Below, one piece after another: positions 6,141 through 14,703 of a stretch of DNA of 33,789 nt (within the stretch, counting starts at the first letter, position 1; every line of letters begins with the position of its first letter). The notes beneath the pieces were generated by a model, which saw only the letters and a list, made by a program, of their open reading frames with translations, searched no databases and was not told the DNA's origin. The stretch is taken from the NCBI GenBank assembly GCA_030700225.1, contig JAUYJT010000063.1:1-33789 (forward strand). The letters are read 5' to 3'. The stretch is from Candidatus Nanopelagicales bacterium. Its GTDB lineage: Bacteria; Actinomycetota; Actinomycetes; S36-B12; GCA-2699445. A program made the translations under genes and the position numbers.

Positions 6141-7148
6141 TCAACTGTTCAGCGCATCCTCCATCTCGGACACGGTTTGCTCGCAGATCTGGTACGCCTT
6201 GGCGAGGTTGCCGTTGTTGGCGGCTTGTGCGGCATTCTCGGCCTGGGCCGCCCATTGCTGGGCATCTGCGGGAGTGAGCTTGTGCGCCAGCGTCAGGTCG
6301 ATGACGAGCTGCGCGTATTGCTGGGCGCAGTTCTGGTAGTTCGCCGGCGACGCGGTCCCCGTCGGTGGCTTCACCGTCGGTGAACTAGTGCGCGAAGGCC
6401 TTGACGTGCCGGTCTGGGAGGGACTTGGGGTGTCGCTCGGGGTATCCACAGGGACGGTCAAGTCGGTGCCATCGTCGACGTCCACGACGATCAGCTCGCG
6501 CTGCGGAGGCCCTGGAACGATGACTACCAGGATCCCTGGATCGAACCCGCTCCAAGGCGTTCCGGTGTATTCGACCTGCTCGGTTACCGCCGTTGGCGGC
6601 GCGAGAGGATTGCCGCAGGCGCAGCGGACGCGCGGCACGCCGGTGCTGTCGACAAGCACCGCAGTGCCAGCCTGGAGAACCGCCTGGAAGGGCCTGGCCT
6701 GGCCGTTCGTCAAGGCGTGGTTCGTCACGCGAGTGTCGGAACGCAGCACAACGGCCGCCGCGCCCTTGAGGTAGGCGTCGACGTCGCTCGTACCGATGCC
6801 GATCACGCCGGCCCAGGCGGCGCGCTTGGCCGCGTCAGCCCCAAGGGAGTCCTTGATCTTCTTCTTGTCGCACGGCGTCTTGGTGGACGAGCCCGCGTAG
6901 ACCCTCGGGCTTGTGCCTGTCACTGACTGCACCTCACCCGAAGCAGCTGGGCTGGGCGTCGCAGAGCTCGCGGCGCCCAGCGTGACGGACGGGTTCGCTG
7001 CCGATGGGGTGAAGGGGTCCGCCCCGGGGTCTGACGCGGCGGACAAGAACACCTCTCCGACGGGGGTGGGGGCAGTGCCGGAGGAGCAGGCCACGAGTAC
7101 GGAAAGCCCAACGGCAATCAGGGCGCTATGCGCGATCTTCGCAATCAT
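6141..7148 (-). CDS. DUF6777-type lipoprotein
   Basis: A 335-aa predicted lipoprotein of unknown function. The signal peptide ends in LSVLVAC with lipidated C21. A P/S/T-rich linker follows, then a globular domain with the conserved pattern I associate with DUF6777: EVFLSAASDPGADPF near the start, VVLRSDTRVTNHALTNG, then FQAVLQAGTAVLVDSTGVPR and VRCACGNPLAPP. A second S/T/P-rich linker leads to a helical C-terminal domain (about 250-335) with two cysteines that could form a disulfide. I chose ATG 7148 because TACTGT ends 7 bases upstream; a GTG at 7157 would overlap that hexamer. It is divergent from another lipoprotein gene. Confidence 0.75.
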   Translation of the reverse strand: MIAKIAHSALIAVGLSVLVACSSGTAPTPVGEVFLSAASDPGADPFTPSAANPSVTLGAASSATPSPAASGEVQSVTGTSPRVYAGSSTKTPCDKKKIKDSLGADAAKRAAWAGVIGIGTSDVDAYLKGAAAVVLRSDTRVTNHALTNGQARPFQAVLQAGTAVLVDSTGVPRVRCACGNPLAPPTAVTEQVEYTGTPWSGFDPGILVVIVPGPPQRELIVVDVDDGTDLTVPVDTPSDTPSPSQTGTSRPSRTSSPTVKPPTGTASPANYQNCAQQYAQLVIDLTLAHKLTPADAQQWAAQAENAAQAANNGNLAKAYQICEQTVSEMEDALNS

Positions 7149-7155
7149 GCAATTC

Positions 7156-7178
7156 ACAGTAGGGGTCGCAGCACCCCT
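7156..7178 (-). promoter_or_regulatory. Putative leaderless promoter with spacer palindrome, DUF6777 gene
   Basis: On the minus strand TACTGT (7161-7156) ends 7 bases before the ATG at 7148. Directly upstream, and sharing its last base, is the perfect inverted repeat AGGGGT-CGCAGC-ACCCCT (7161-7178), which would fill the spacer between -10 and -35. That is a natural position for a repressor or for a MerR-like activator. Confidence 0.4.
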
Positions 7179-7333
7179 GAAGAAACTCGTAGCGGCAAAT
7201 GGGTCGACGAGTCACCGATACGCGGAACGTGCGCGCTTCCGTTGGAATGTTCGCGGAATCGCAACTTTGGCCTGCCTCGGAGCGGGAAGGGCACTACACT
7301 CCGACACAGCTACTGGTTACGGAGGGCACTGCA

Positions 7334-8362
7334 ATGACTACCGCGTTTGGTTATCGAGTTGCTGTAGCAGCGGCTGGAGGGGCACTCCTGCTGGCTGGAT
7401 GCTCGTCGACAAGTACGCCCAGCCCAAGCCCATCCTCGACGGTGGATGCGAAGCAGAGTGAGGCCCTGGTTGAGCAGGCAGCGGCGAAGACTGGCGGCTT
7501 GTCTGCCAAGTTCGCTGGGACCGTGACCACGACCCGCCGTGACGAGGCCCCGTCGACAAGCACGACGAAGGGGGCCTTCGACTTGTCCACGGGGAGCTTG
7601 AAGGCCACGATCGGCATTTCGCTCATGGGCGAAGATCTCAAGCTCAAGCTGATCGAGATCGGCAAGACCGCGTACTTCAGGGCTGACGCTCTCTCGGGGA
7701 TACTTGGGCAGAAGTGGATCAAGGCCGATCTGTCCACCTTCGGCATTAGTGATCCCGTGAATCCAAAAGCGGCGTTGAGTGCGCTGAAGAAGGCGGCGAA
7801 CTTCCAAGACGAGGGGACAGAAACCGTCAACGGGGTCGAGGCCACCAAGTACGTTGGAACGCTCACGTACAAACAGGCTGAGAAGCTGGCCGGAACGAAG
7901 GCCGCGAAGGGTCGCAAGGGCAGTGCCCAACTGTCGGTTTGGGTGGACAGTCAAGGCCGGGTCGTGAAGGCCGCGAGCTGGAGCCAGTCCACCGGCCCGG
8001 GCGGGCCGCAACGCGTCGAGTCGGTCCTGACTCTGAGCGACTTCGACAATGTGGGGGCGATCAAGGCTCCACCAGCTAAGAAGGTCATCGACTTGTCTCA
8101 GCTCGTCGATATTGACGCGCTGAAGAAGAGCTTGAACCTGCAGGCCATTCAGGGACAGCTCGGGGGGCTCAGCTTGGCTGACTTGATGAACACCAAGCTT
8201 CCTGGCGGGATGACGATCGGCGACATCACCAAGAGCGGGGGCATACAGAAGCTCGAGGATTCGCTACCCGAGCTGGTGCAGCTGAAGGATCTTGAGAAGT
8301 CGTTGGACCGGCAGCTGCCGGGTGGATTGTCGATCGAGCGTCTGACCAAGCTGTTCAAGTAG
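7334..8362 (+). CDS. LppX/LprAFG-like lipoprotein with C-terminal extension
   Basis: A 342-aa predicted lipoprotein: lipobox LLLAGC with C23, then an S/T/P linker. A domain of about 200 residues follows (TGGLSAKFAGTVTTT, LIEIGKTAYFRADA, KWIKADLSTFG, VNGVEATKYVGTLTY, SVWVDSQGRVVKAAS) that matches the LolA-like fold of LppX/LprG lipid-binding lipoproteins. Those usually end after this domain. Here about 75 more residues follow, with a repeated motif LPGGMTIGDITK and LPGGLSIERLTK. The ATG at 7334 has GGAGGG 7 bases upstream; the frame is open to 7199 but without support. Likely anchored outside the membrane; ligand unknown. Confidence 0.75.
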   Translation: MTTAFGYRVAVAAAGGALLLAGCSSTSTPSPSPSSTVDAKQSEALVEQAAAKTGGLSAKFAGTVTTTRRDEAPSTSTTKGAFDLSTGSLKATIGISLMGEDLKLKLIEIGKTAYFRADALSGILGQKWIKADLSTFGISDPVNPKAALSALKKAANFQDEGTETVNGVEATKYVGTLTYKQAEKLAGTKAAKGRKGSAQLSVWVDSQGRVVKAASWSQSTGPGGPQRVESVLTLSDFDNVGAIKAPPAKKVIDLSQLVDIDALKKSLNLQAIQGQLGGLSLADLMNTKLPGGMTIGDITKSGGIQKLEDSLPELVQLKDLEKSLDRQLPGGLSIERLTKLFK

Positions 8363-8433
8363 CAGGTAACGAAACTCGCGACTTGCTGAGCTCGAGGTTC
8401 CTGGGGTCGGTTCGAGCGTGACATGAGCGGATC

Positions 8434-9861
8434 ATGATGGCCAAGACCGAATCAGGCACTGGCGACAAGTCACAGTCGCACGTCCAACTTGTTGTGCTCA
8501 CGGCTGTGGCTTTGGGGATCATCTTCGGCTACGACAACGGCAACATAGGCGGGGCGCAGCTGTTCTTTGAGGTCGACCTCGACCTGGACAGAAGCCAAAT
8601 CGAGCTGGTTACCGCAGTGCTTGTCTCCGGGGAGCTGCTGGGCTGCTTGGCGGGAGGCTTCCTGGCCAACCTGTTAGGCCGCAAGAAGGTGGTGATCCTG
8701 GCCACGGCTGGGTACGTCCTCTTCTGCCTGACAAGCGCGTTCTCCGCGAACCTGGCCCAACTGCAGGTCTCCCGCGCTCTCCTAGGGATTTCCATCGGTG
8801 TGTCGCTCGTCGCGGCCCCCGTGTTCATCGCCGAGTCTGTCCCGATCCGGACTCGCGGATCCACACTCGTGATGTTTCAGGTGACCTGCGTGGCCGGGAC
8901 AATCCTGGGGCTTGTGGGCTCAATCTTGCTGGCGGGGCTCGACCAAGGCGTCAACTGGCGAGTGATGCTGGGTTTAGCGGCGATCCCGGCGGCGCTGCTG
9001 CTGCCGATCCTGATAAGGGTTCCCGAGACGGCTAACTGGCTTCTGCTCAAGGGGCGCGAAGAAGATGCCCGGGCGACGCTTACCCGGCTGGAACCGGACG
9101 AGGACCCAGAACCCCTGATCGCGGAAATCGAGGCCGCGATAGCCGAGGAGACCGGCGGGGCGTTCCGCGAGATGCTCACCAGGCCCTATCTGCGGGCCAC
9201 CGTGTTCGTCGTGACCCTGGGGTTCTTCGTCCAAATCACAGGGATCAACGCGACTGTGACCTATGGCCCGCGGATATTCAAAGCCCTGGGAATCGACTCC
9301 GCTGAGCGAAGCCTCCTCCTGGAGGCCCTTGTGCAGGTGATCGCGCTGATAGCTGTGCTCGCGTCCATGAGCGTGATCGACTCGCTTGGTCGACGGCCCA
9401 CTCTGCTCACTGGGATCGGCATCATGGTCTTCGCCCAGATCATGCTGGTTGTCGCCTTCGGGACCGAAGTTGGCAACACGCTTGACGGGGCGCAGGTCGT
9501 GCTCGGGTTCGCCGGGCTCGCGCTGATCAACGTGGGGTTCGTGTTCGGCTTCGGAGCGCTTGTGTGGGTGTACTCGGTTGAGAGCTTCCCGGCGCGATTG
9601 CGCGCCTACGGCTCCAGCATCATGCTCTCCGCTGTCCTATTCGGAAACTTGCTAATCGCCCGGTACTTCTTGTTCGTACTCGAAACTATCGGCGGCGCCT
9701 GGTCGTTCGGAATGTTCGCCGCACTCGCGGTGGTGGCGTGGTTCTTCGTGTACAAGTTCGCCCCCGAGACCAAGGGACGTCCTTTGGATGACATTCGTTA
9801 CTTCTGGGAAAATGGCGGCAAGTGGCCGGAAGAATCCGGGCCGAGCAGCGGCAGGGCTTGA
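8434..9861 (+). CDS. Sugar-porter family MFS transporter
   Basis: A 475-aa membrane protein with about 12 predicted helices. Sugar-porter signatures are present: D in the first helix (FGYDNGNIGG), LGRKKVV after helix 2, PETANWLLLKGREEDA before the central loop, QITGINATVTYGP at the start of helix 7, DSLGRRPTLL and PETKGRPLDD at the C-terminus. These indicate uptake of a sugar or polyol, probably with protons; the substrate cannot be read from the sequence. It stands alone between a lipoprotein gene and a peptidase gene on the same strand. Two adjacent ATGs (8434, 8437) have only a weak ribosome site. Confidence 0.88.
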   Translation: MMAKTESGTGDKSQSHVQLVVLTAVALGIIFGYDNGNIGGAQLFFEVDLDLDRSQIELVTAVLVSGELLGCLAGGFLANLLGRKKVVILATAGYVLFCLTSAFSANLAQLQVSRALLGISIGVSLVAAPVFIAESVPIRTRGSTLVMFQVTCVAGTILGLVGSILLAGLDQGVNWRVMLGLAAIPAALLLPILIRVPETANWLLLKGREEDARATLTRLEPDEDPEPLIAEIEAAIAEETGGAFREMLTRPYLRATVFVVTLGFFVQITGINATVTYGPRIFKALGIDSAERSLLLEALVQVIALIAVLASMSVIDSLGRRPTLLTGIGIMVFAQIMLVVAFGTEVGNTLDGAQVVLGFAGLALINVGFVFGFGALVWVYSVESFPARLRAYGSSIMLSAVLFGNLLIARYFLFVLETIGGAWSFGMFAALAVVAWFFVYKFAPETKGRPLDDIRYFWENGGKWPEESGPSSGRA

Positions 9862-9968
9862 TCCGCCCGTGAGGGGCGCGCTTTCGTACGGCGGAGGAGG
9901 CGCCAGGCAGCATGGCGCGCCGTGCGATCTCGCGGGCGGACTTGCTGCGGCTGCGGCAGGATGGCGTC

Positions 9969-11309
9969 ATGGCGAATGACATCAAGGACAAGCGGACCGC
10001 GACGATAGACGCTGAGAACGACGCGGTTGAGATTCTGCGCCAGCTGATCCGAATTGACTCGACGAACACGGGCGAGGACGAGACGACGGTAGGGGAAGCG
10101 CAGATCGCCGAACTCGTCGAGGAGCTGCTTGGGGAAGTCGGCTACCAGCCGACACGTTTCGAAACAACCGCGCCAAACAGACAAGGCGTCTACCTCCGCA
10201 TCCCCGGTCGTGACTCTAAGCGCCCTGCCCTGCTCCTGCACGGCCACCTAGACGCTGTCGCCGCGTTCGCGGACGAATGGACTCATCCGCCTTTCGCCGC
10301 CGAGATCCGCGACGGGATGATCTGGGGCCGCGGGGCCGTCGACATGAAGCACTTCGTCGCGATGGTCCTCGCGGTTGTACGCCATTGGGCTCGCAGCGAC
10401 TATCAGCCTCCTCGTGACGTCGTCTTGATCTTCACCCCCGATGAGGAGGCGGGGGGCCGTAAGGGTGCTCACTGGATCGTCGACCACCATCCTGAGTTCT
10501 TCGACGGGGTGACCGAGGCGGTGGGCGAAGTTGGTGGCTTCTCGCTGACTGTGCGCGAGGACCTGCGCCTGTATCTGATCCAGACCGCTGAAAAGGGAAT
10601 GGCATGGATGCGCCTGAGGGCTGAGGGGACAGCGGGTCACGGGTCGATGCCAGGCGAGGCCAACGCCGTCGCTCGCCTTGTGGGCGCCCTCAACAGGATC
10701 GCCGAACACCGCTTCCCTCTGGTCCTGACGCCCACGACGAAGCAGTTCCTCACAGAACTTCTAAAGGCGGCGGGGTCCCCGGTGGACGTATCGGATCCGG
10801 ATGCGCTTCTCGAAGCGGCCGGGCCGCTGGCCGAGCTTCTCGGGGCAACCTTGAGCGACACAGCCACTCCGACGATGCTGAACGCCGGCCACAAGGTGAA
10901 CGTCATTCCTGGCACCGCCGAGGCCTGTGTCGACGGCAGGTTCCTGCCCGGGCGCGAGAAGGAGTTCCTCGCAGAGATCGACGAGTTGCTCGGCGGCGAC
11001 GTCGTTCGGGAGTTCGTGAACTTCGACGTCGCCCTGGAGACATCGTTCGATGGCCCGATGATCGATGCCATGACCGCGGCCCTGCTGGCAGAGGATGCGG
11101 CGGCGCGGGCCGTGCCGTACATGCTGTCTGGCGGAACCGATGCCAAGGCGTGGAGCCGCCTGGACATTCGCAGTTACGGGTTCGCTCCCTTGAGGCTGCC
11201 GCCGGACCTGAACTTCGCGGCTATGTTCCACGCGGTCGACGAGCGGGTTCCTGTTGATGCCATCCGGTTCGGTGTTCGCGTGCTCAACCGGTTCCTCGAC
11301 AACGTCTGA
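9969..11309 (+). CDS. M20-family metallopeptidase
   Basis: A 446-aa cytoplasmic zinc hydrolase of the M20/ArgE-DapE-CPG2 group. Metal ligands and catalytic residues are in place: H93 and D95 (LLHGHLDAV), bridging D125 (WGRGAVDMKH), general base E159 with E160 (TPDEEAGG) and a C-terminal H421 (FHAVDER). The lid domain lies at about 210-330 (GTAGHGSMPGE). The substrate is likely a dipeptide or N-acyl amino acid; the family is too broad to say more. ATG 9969 has AGGA upstream; the frame is open to 9912 without a ribosome site. The next gene, convergent, encodes an amino-acid decarboxylase-like enzyme, but a shared pathway is speculative. Confidence 0.85.
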   Translation: MANDIKDKRTATIDAENDAVEILRQLIRIDSTNTGEDETTVGEAQIAELVEELLGEVGYQPTRFETTAPNRQGVYLRIPGRDSKRPALLLHGHLDAVAAFADEWTHPPFAAEIRDGMIWGRGAVDMKHFVAMVLAVVRHWARSDYQPPRDVVLIFTPDEEAGGRKGAHWIVDHHPEFFDGVTEAVGEVGGFSLTVREDLRLYLIQTAEKGMAWMRLRAEGTAGHGSMPGEANAVARLVGALNRIAEHRFPLVLTPTTKQFLTELLKAAGSPVDVSDPDALLEAAGPLAELLGATLSDTATPTMLNAGHKVNVIPGTAEACVDGRFLPGREKEFLAEIDELLGGDVVREFVNFDVALETSFDGPMIDAMTAALLAEDAAARAVPYMLSGGTDAKAWSRLDIRSYGFAPLRLPPDLNFAAMFHAVDERVPVDAIRFGVRVLNRFLDNV

Positions 11310-11364
11310 TCAGCCCAGCCGACTCGCCCCTTTTCTTGTGACCCGGTCGAGGCCGCTCGCGTGC

Positions 11365-12984
11365 CTAGGAATTCAGCGAGAACACCTCGTCGAACGTGTC
11401 CCGGGTCTTGATGAACTCGATCTGGCCGACGTCGTCGACGATGACTCTGCTCGGGCGGGGGAAGTAGTTGGTGCTCGCTGCGTAGAACTGGGGATTGTAG
11501 GCCCCCGTGTCGTGTGTCAGCAAGATGTCTCCCCGGGCTGGTCGTCTCGGCAGCTCGATCTTGTAGCGAGAGGGCATGTCTCCGCTGAAGCAAAGCTGAC
11601 CGGCGATGAACCCAGTGAAAGGGCTTGGGTCGCGGCGATCGACATCCGTTGCCAGTTCCCACCTATTCATCGGGATTGTTACGGCTAGAGCCTCAGCGAA
11701 GCTGACAACCCCAGCCTCGATAGCAACAAGGTTGTGCTTGTTGAGGACCCGCTTCACGTGTCCGACGCGCGTGAGCGTGACCCCTGCGTCTTCGGGGATG
11801 CTCCGTCCGGGTTCGATGACCAGAATGGGCTCGCCGATCTCCCGGAGAGCCTTCGCGAACGGCATTGACTTGCCGCCCACTGGCACATTGGACGTCAGCA
11901 GTGCCTCAACCATATTCTCTTTGGGGTGTTCTGAGTAGTAGCCCTCGCCTGTCCAGGTGTCCAAGTGGAGTTGGCCGGTGGTTTCGTCGCGGAACCCGAC
12001 CATGTTGTTGTCCCAGGCCCACAGATGCGACGTATCGCCCTTCTTGGCAGCCAGGTACCCTCGGCGGATCCGGTTGAGAATCTGGTTCCACTGTTTCTTG
12101 TCGACGTAGTTGACCGGAAACCCACCGCCCATGTTCAGCATCTTGCACGGGTGCCCGGCGGCGATGAGCGTGCGCGAAGCCTCGATCATGCGCCCAGCGA
12201 CCTTCCGATATGGCTCGATGGTCGAGATCTGGGATCCGATGTGCGCGTGGAACCCTTGAAAGTCGATCTCGGGATACGCGCCCAGTCGGGACACAAACGC
12301 CTTGACCTCGTGGACGTTCATTCCGAACTTGGTCCATGAGCCGGCAGTGAACGCGGCGGCGTCCGTCACGAGCGGAATGTCGAATCCAGACAGCCGCATC
12401 AGAACACGCGGAGTTGTCCCGGCCTGGCGCGCTAGGCCCGCGATCAGTTCGAACTCCTCGGGGGAATCTGCGATGAGCACCATGCCTTTGGCCAGCGCCA
12501 GTTGGATCAGTTCGTCGGACTTGGTGTTGCCGTTGACATCCATGAACTTCGTGTCAATGCCAGCCAGGAGTGCACATTGGGCCTCGTTGTCCGAGGCGAC
12601 GTCGATTCCTGCTCCGGACTCCCTCACGTACTTGAACACTGTGGGATGGGCGTTCGCTTTGGCGGCGAACCTGACCTCGCCCTTGGGGTAGTGGCGCGCA
12701 AACACGTTGATGAACGCCGCCGCGTTCTCCCGGATGCGAGGTCCGTAGTGGACGTGCAGCGGAAGCCCGAAGTGGTCGACCCACCATGACACTGGGTAAC
12801 CCGCGACGACTAGGTCGCCGCCGATCGGTGCGGTCGTATTCCGCGCGGCGGCGGCTTCCCTGTTGAAGACAGAAGCGTCGCCAGACGTTGGGCGCCTCGC
12901 TGGTGAGCAACCGCTGGTGAGCAGCGGTACGGAGGCCATTCCGATCCCCGCCGCCTTGAGGAACTGGCGCCGGTCAAGTGTCAT
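11365..12984 (-). CDS. Tat-exported fold-type III PLP decarboxylase (diaminopimelate decarboxylase-like)
   Basis: A 539-aa protein with an N-terminal Tat signal (DRRQFLKAAG, R5-R6) and a possible lipidation cysteine C26 in LLTSGC, a weak lipobox. The rest is an alanine-racemase-fold PLP enzyme: K109 in FAAKANAHP binds PLP, H248 in HAHIGSQ stacks on it, GGG 286-288 and EPGR 391-394 hold the phosphate. C465 (QLCFSGD) and Y497 (DTGAYNP) are active-site positions of LysA. The glutamate that usually follows the cysteine is phenylalanine here. An insert (about 310-360) makes it longer than LysA (about 420-460 aa). ATG 12984 is chosen for its GGAGGAG ribosome site. Substrate unknown; it may not act in lysine synthesis, since it appears to be exported. 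Confidence 0.82.
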   Translation of the reverse strand: MTLDRRQFLKAAGIGMASVPLLTSGCSPARRPTSGDASVFNREAAAARNTTAPIGGDLVVAGYPVSWWVDHFGLPLHVHYGPRIRENAAAFINVFARHYPKGEVRFAAKANAHPTVFKYVRESGAGIDVASDNEAQCALLAGIDTKFMDVNGNTKSDELIQLALAKGMVLIADSPEEFELIAGLARQAGTTPRVLMRLSGFDIPLVTDAAAFTAGSWTKFGMNVHEVKAFVSRLGAYPEIDFQGFHAHIGSQISTIEPYRKVAGRMIEASRTLIAAGHPCKMLNMGGGFPVNYVDKKQWNQILNRIRRGYLAAKKGDTSHLWAWDNNMVGFRDETTGQLHLDTWTGEGYYSEHPKENMVEALLTSNVPVGGKSMPFAKALREIGEPILVIEPGRSIPEDAGVTLTRVGHVKRVLNKHNLVAIEAGVVSFAEALAVTIPMNRWELATDVDRRDPSPFTGFIAGQLCFSGDMPSRYKIELPRRPARGDILLTHDTGAYNPQFYAASTNYFPRPSRVIVDDVGQIEFIKTRDTFDEVFSLNS

Positions 12985-13119
12985 TCGCTCCTCCATTCAG
13001 CCTGGTGTCTCGCGGCCGAGTCGGCCGGAGGCGTGAGCAGTGACAGTCGCGATGCTACTGAAGGCCGCGCAACCTGGCCTTGTCTTTCCTATGCTCGGCT
13101 ATAGCGCCAAGGAGGAGCC

Positions 13120-13551
13120 ATGTCCGAACCGTCAACGGCAGCGAGCCCTGGTCGGCCGAACCGCCCATTCAGCGTCACGCTTGTCACATTCCTGATCGGT
13201 CTGTACGGAGTTCTTCAGATCGTAGTGGGCGTCTTGGCGCTCTTCGCGGCCAGCGATACCCGTGCGGTCCTAGAAGAAGGCCTCACCCCCGACACCTTGC
13301 GTGTCGTCGCGCTTGTCGGGATTCTTTATGGCCTGGTGCTGCTGCTGGTGGCGAGTCTGCTGAGCCGGGGGAGCAACGCGATGCGGATCATTGTGACTTT
13401 GCTGCTGATACTGCGGATTGTGCTCGCACCCTTCGCTATCACGAGCGCAGGGCGGCTCTCGGGCGAGATTGTCGGGGTGATCTTCATCGTGATCGCTCTG
13501 GCGCTGTTGTGGAACTCCAAGGCCAGCGCGTTCTTCAAGCCGCGCTCCTAG
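13120..13551 (+). CDS. Small four-helix membrane protein, unknown function
   Basis: A 143-aa protein with a polar, proline-rich start (residues 1-16) and four hydrophobic segments at about 17-43, 62-82, 87-106 and 113-130. A charged loop (DTRAVLEEGLTPDTLR) lies between the first two. No catalytic motif and no family I can name with confidence; such proteins occur widely in actinobacteria. The ATG follows AAGGAGGAGCC, a strong ribosome site. It is divergent from the Tat decarboxylase gene and convergent with the aldo/keto reductase gene. Confidence 0.75.
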   Translation: MSEPSTAASPGRPNRPFSVTLVTFLIGLYGVLQIVVGVLALFAASDTRAVLEEGLTPDTLRVVALVGILYGLVLLLVASLLSRGSNAMRIIVTLLLILRIVLAPFAITSAGRLSGEIVGVIFIVIALALLWNSKASAFFKPRS

Positions 13552-13568
13552 CTAGATTCCTGGCGGCT

Positions 13569-14558
13569 CTAGCTGCGGTTGTCCTGGTTCCATCCGTATT
13601 CGGGGTATCCGCGGTGCGGCGCTGAGACTTCGTCCAGCGCGGTACGGATCTCCGACGGAAGCTCAAGTCGCTCAGACTCCAGGATCGTGCGTAGCTGCCC
13701 GATCGTGCGGGCTCCGACTATCGGGGCCGCGACGCCCGGGCGGTCGCGGACCCAGGCCAGCGCTACCTCCAGCGGCGCCACATCCAGGCCCTCAGCCGCG
13801 GTGCAGACGGCGTCCACGATGCGCGCGGCGCGATCATCGAGATGCTCGGCTACGAAAGGACCGAAGTGAGAAGACGCCGCGCGCGAATCCGCTGGCTTTC
13901 CGTAGCGGTACTTGCCCGTGAGGACACCGCGACCCAGCGGAGACCATGGCGTGATGCCTAGACCCAGGGCTTCGCACGCGGGGGCCACCTCGCGCTCGAT
14001 GCCTCGCTGGACCAGGGAGTACTCCATCTGCGCTACGGCGGGGGCATACCGTCCGGGAACGGCGCGCTGCCATGTGGCCGCCTGTGCGATCTGCCAGCCC
14101 GCGTAGTTGGACACGCCCACGTACCGAACCCGTCCGGAGCGCACCGCGTCGTCGGCAGCTGCCAGGGTCTCATCAAGAGGTGTATGCGGATCCCAGGCGT
14201 GCAGGTTCCAGATGTCAACGTAGTCCACGCCCAACCTAGCCAGGGAACCGTCAAGAGAAGCGAGCAGATGACGGCGTGAGGCGTCGAAACGCCTGCTTGT
14301 CTTGGGTCGGGACACAGCCTTCGTGCCGATTACGATCCGGTCCCTGCCCCCAGTTTCGTGCAGGAGCTGACCGATCATTTCCTCACTCGACCCGTCGGCA
14401 TACACGTCTGCGGTGTCGATGAAGTTCCCGCCCGCGTGTAGGAACGCCTTCCACTGATCGCGCGCCTCGTGCTCGTCGGTATCGCGACCCCAGGTCATGG
14501 TCCCCAGACCGATCCGCGACACCCGCATTCCGGTGTTCCCAAGCTGCCGCTGCTCCAT
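13569..14558 (-). CDS. Aldo/keto reductase
   Basis: A 329-aa NAD(P)H-dependent oxidoreductase with a TIM barrel. The catalytic tetrad is complete: D48 and Y53 (NFIDTADVYADG), K80 (VIGTKAV) and H120 (WNLHAWDP). The cofactor end is GVSNYAGWQ and ITPWSPLGRGVLTGKY, with PIVGARTIGQL near the C-terminus. It is of the group that includes general stress protein 69 and YajO-like enzymes, which reduce sugars and aldehydes; the physiological substrate is not evident. It is monocistronic and its start fits a leaderless message. Confidence 0.9.
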   Translation of the reverse strand: MEQRQLGNTGMRVSRIGLGTMTWGRDTDEHEARDQWKAFLHAGGNFIDTADVYADGSSEEMIGQLLHETGGRDRIVIGTKAVSRPKTSRRFDASRRHLLASLDGSLARLGVDYVDIWNLHAWDPHTPLDETLAAADDAVRSGRVRYVGVSNYAGWQIAQAATWQRAVPGRYAPAVAQMEYSLVQRGIEREVAPACEALGLGITPWSPLGRGVLTGKYRYGKPADSRAASSHFGPFVAEHLDDRAARIVDAVCTAAEGLDVAPLEVALAWVRDRPGVAAPIVGARTIGQLRTILESERLELPSEIRTALDEVSAPHRGYPEYGWNQDNRS

Positions 14559-14564
14559 GGCCGC

Positions 14565-14570
14565 AACCTA
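14565..14570 (-). promoter_or_regulatory. -10 element of a putative leaderless promoter, aldo/keto reductase
   Basis: TAGGTT on the minus strand ends 6 bases before the ATG at 14558. No convincing -35 box is seen. A purine-rich stretch upstream (GAAGG) is too far away to act as a ribosome site. Confidence 0.4.
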
Positions 14571-14703
14571 CCTTCACCCGCCAACGCGGGGAAGCAGCGG
14601 GCCGCGCCACAAGCGGGGGGCTGTGGCGGTGGCGGGTATGCTCGCGACGGTCCCGTAGAGGGCCGCAATGGTGAGCGGGCACGGGATGTCAGATTGGAGC
14701 GAA

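Noticed and set aside
11365-12984. Ordinary lysA of lysine biosynthesis
   Set aside because: A Tat signal, the altered CFSGD motif and an insert argue against the housekeeping enzyme; no lysine or threonine genes are adjacent.
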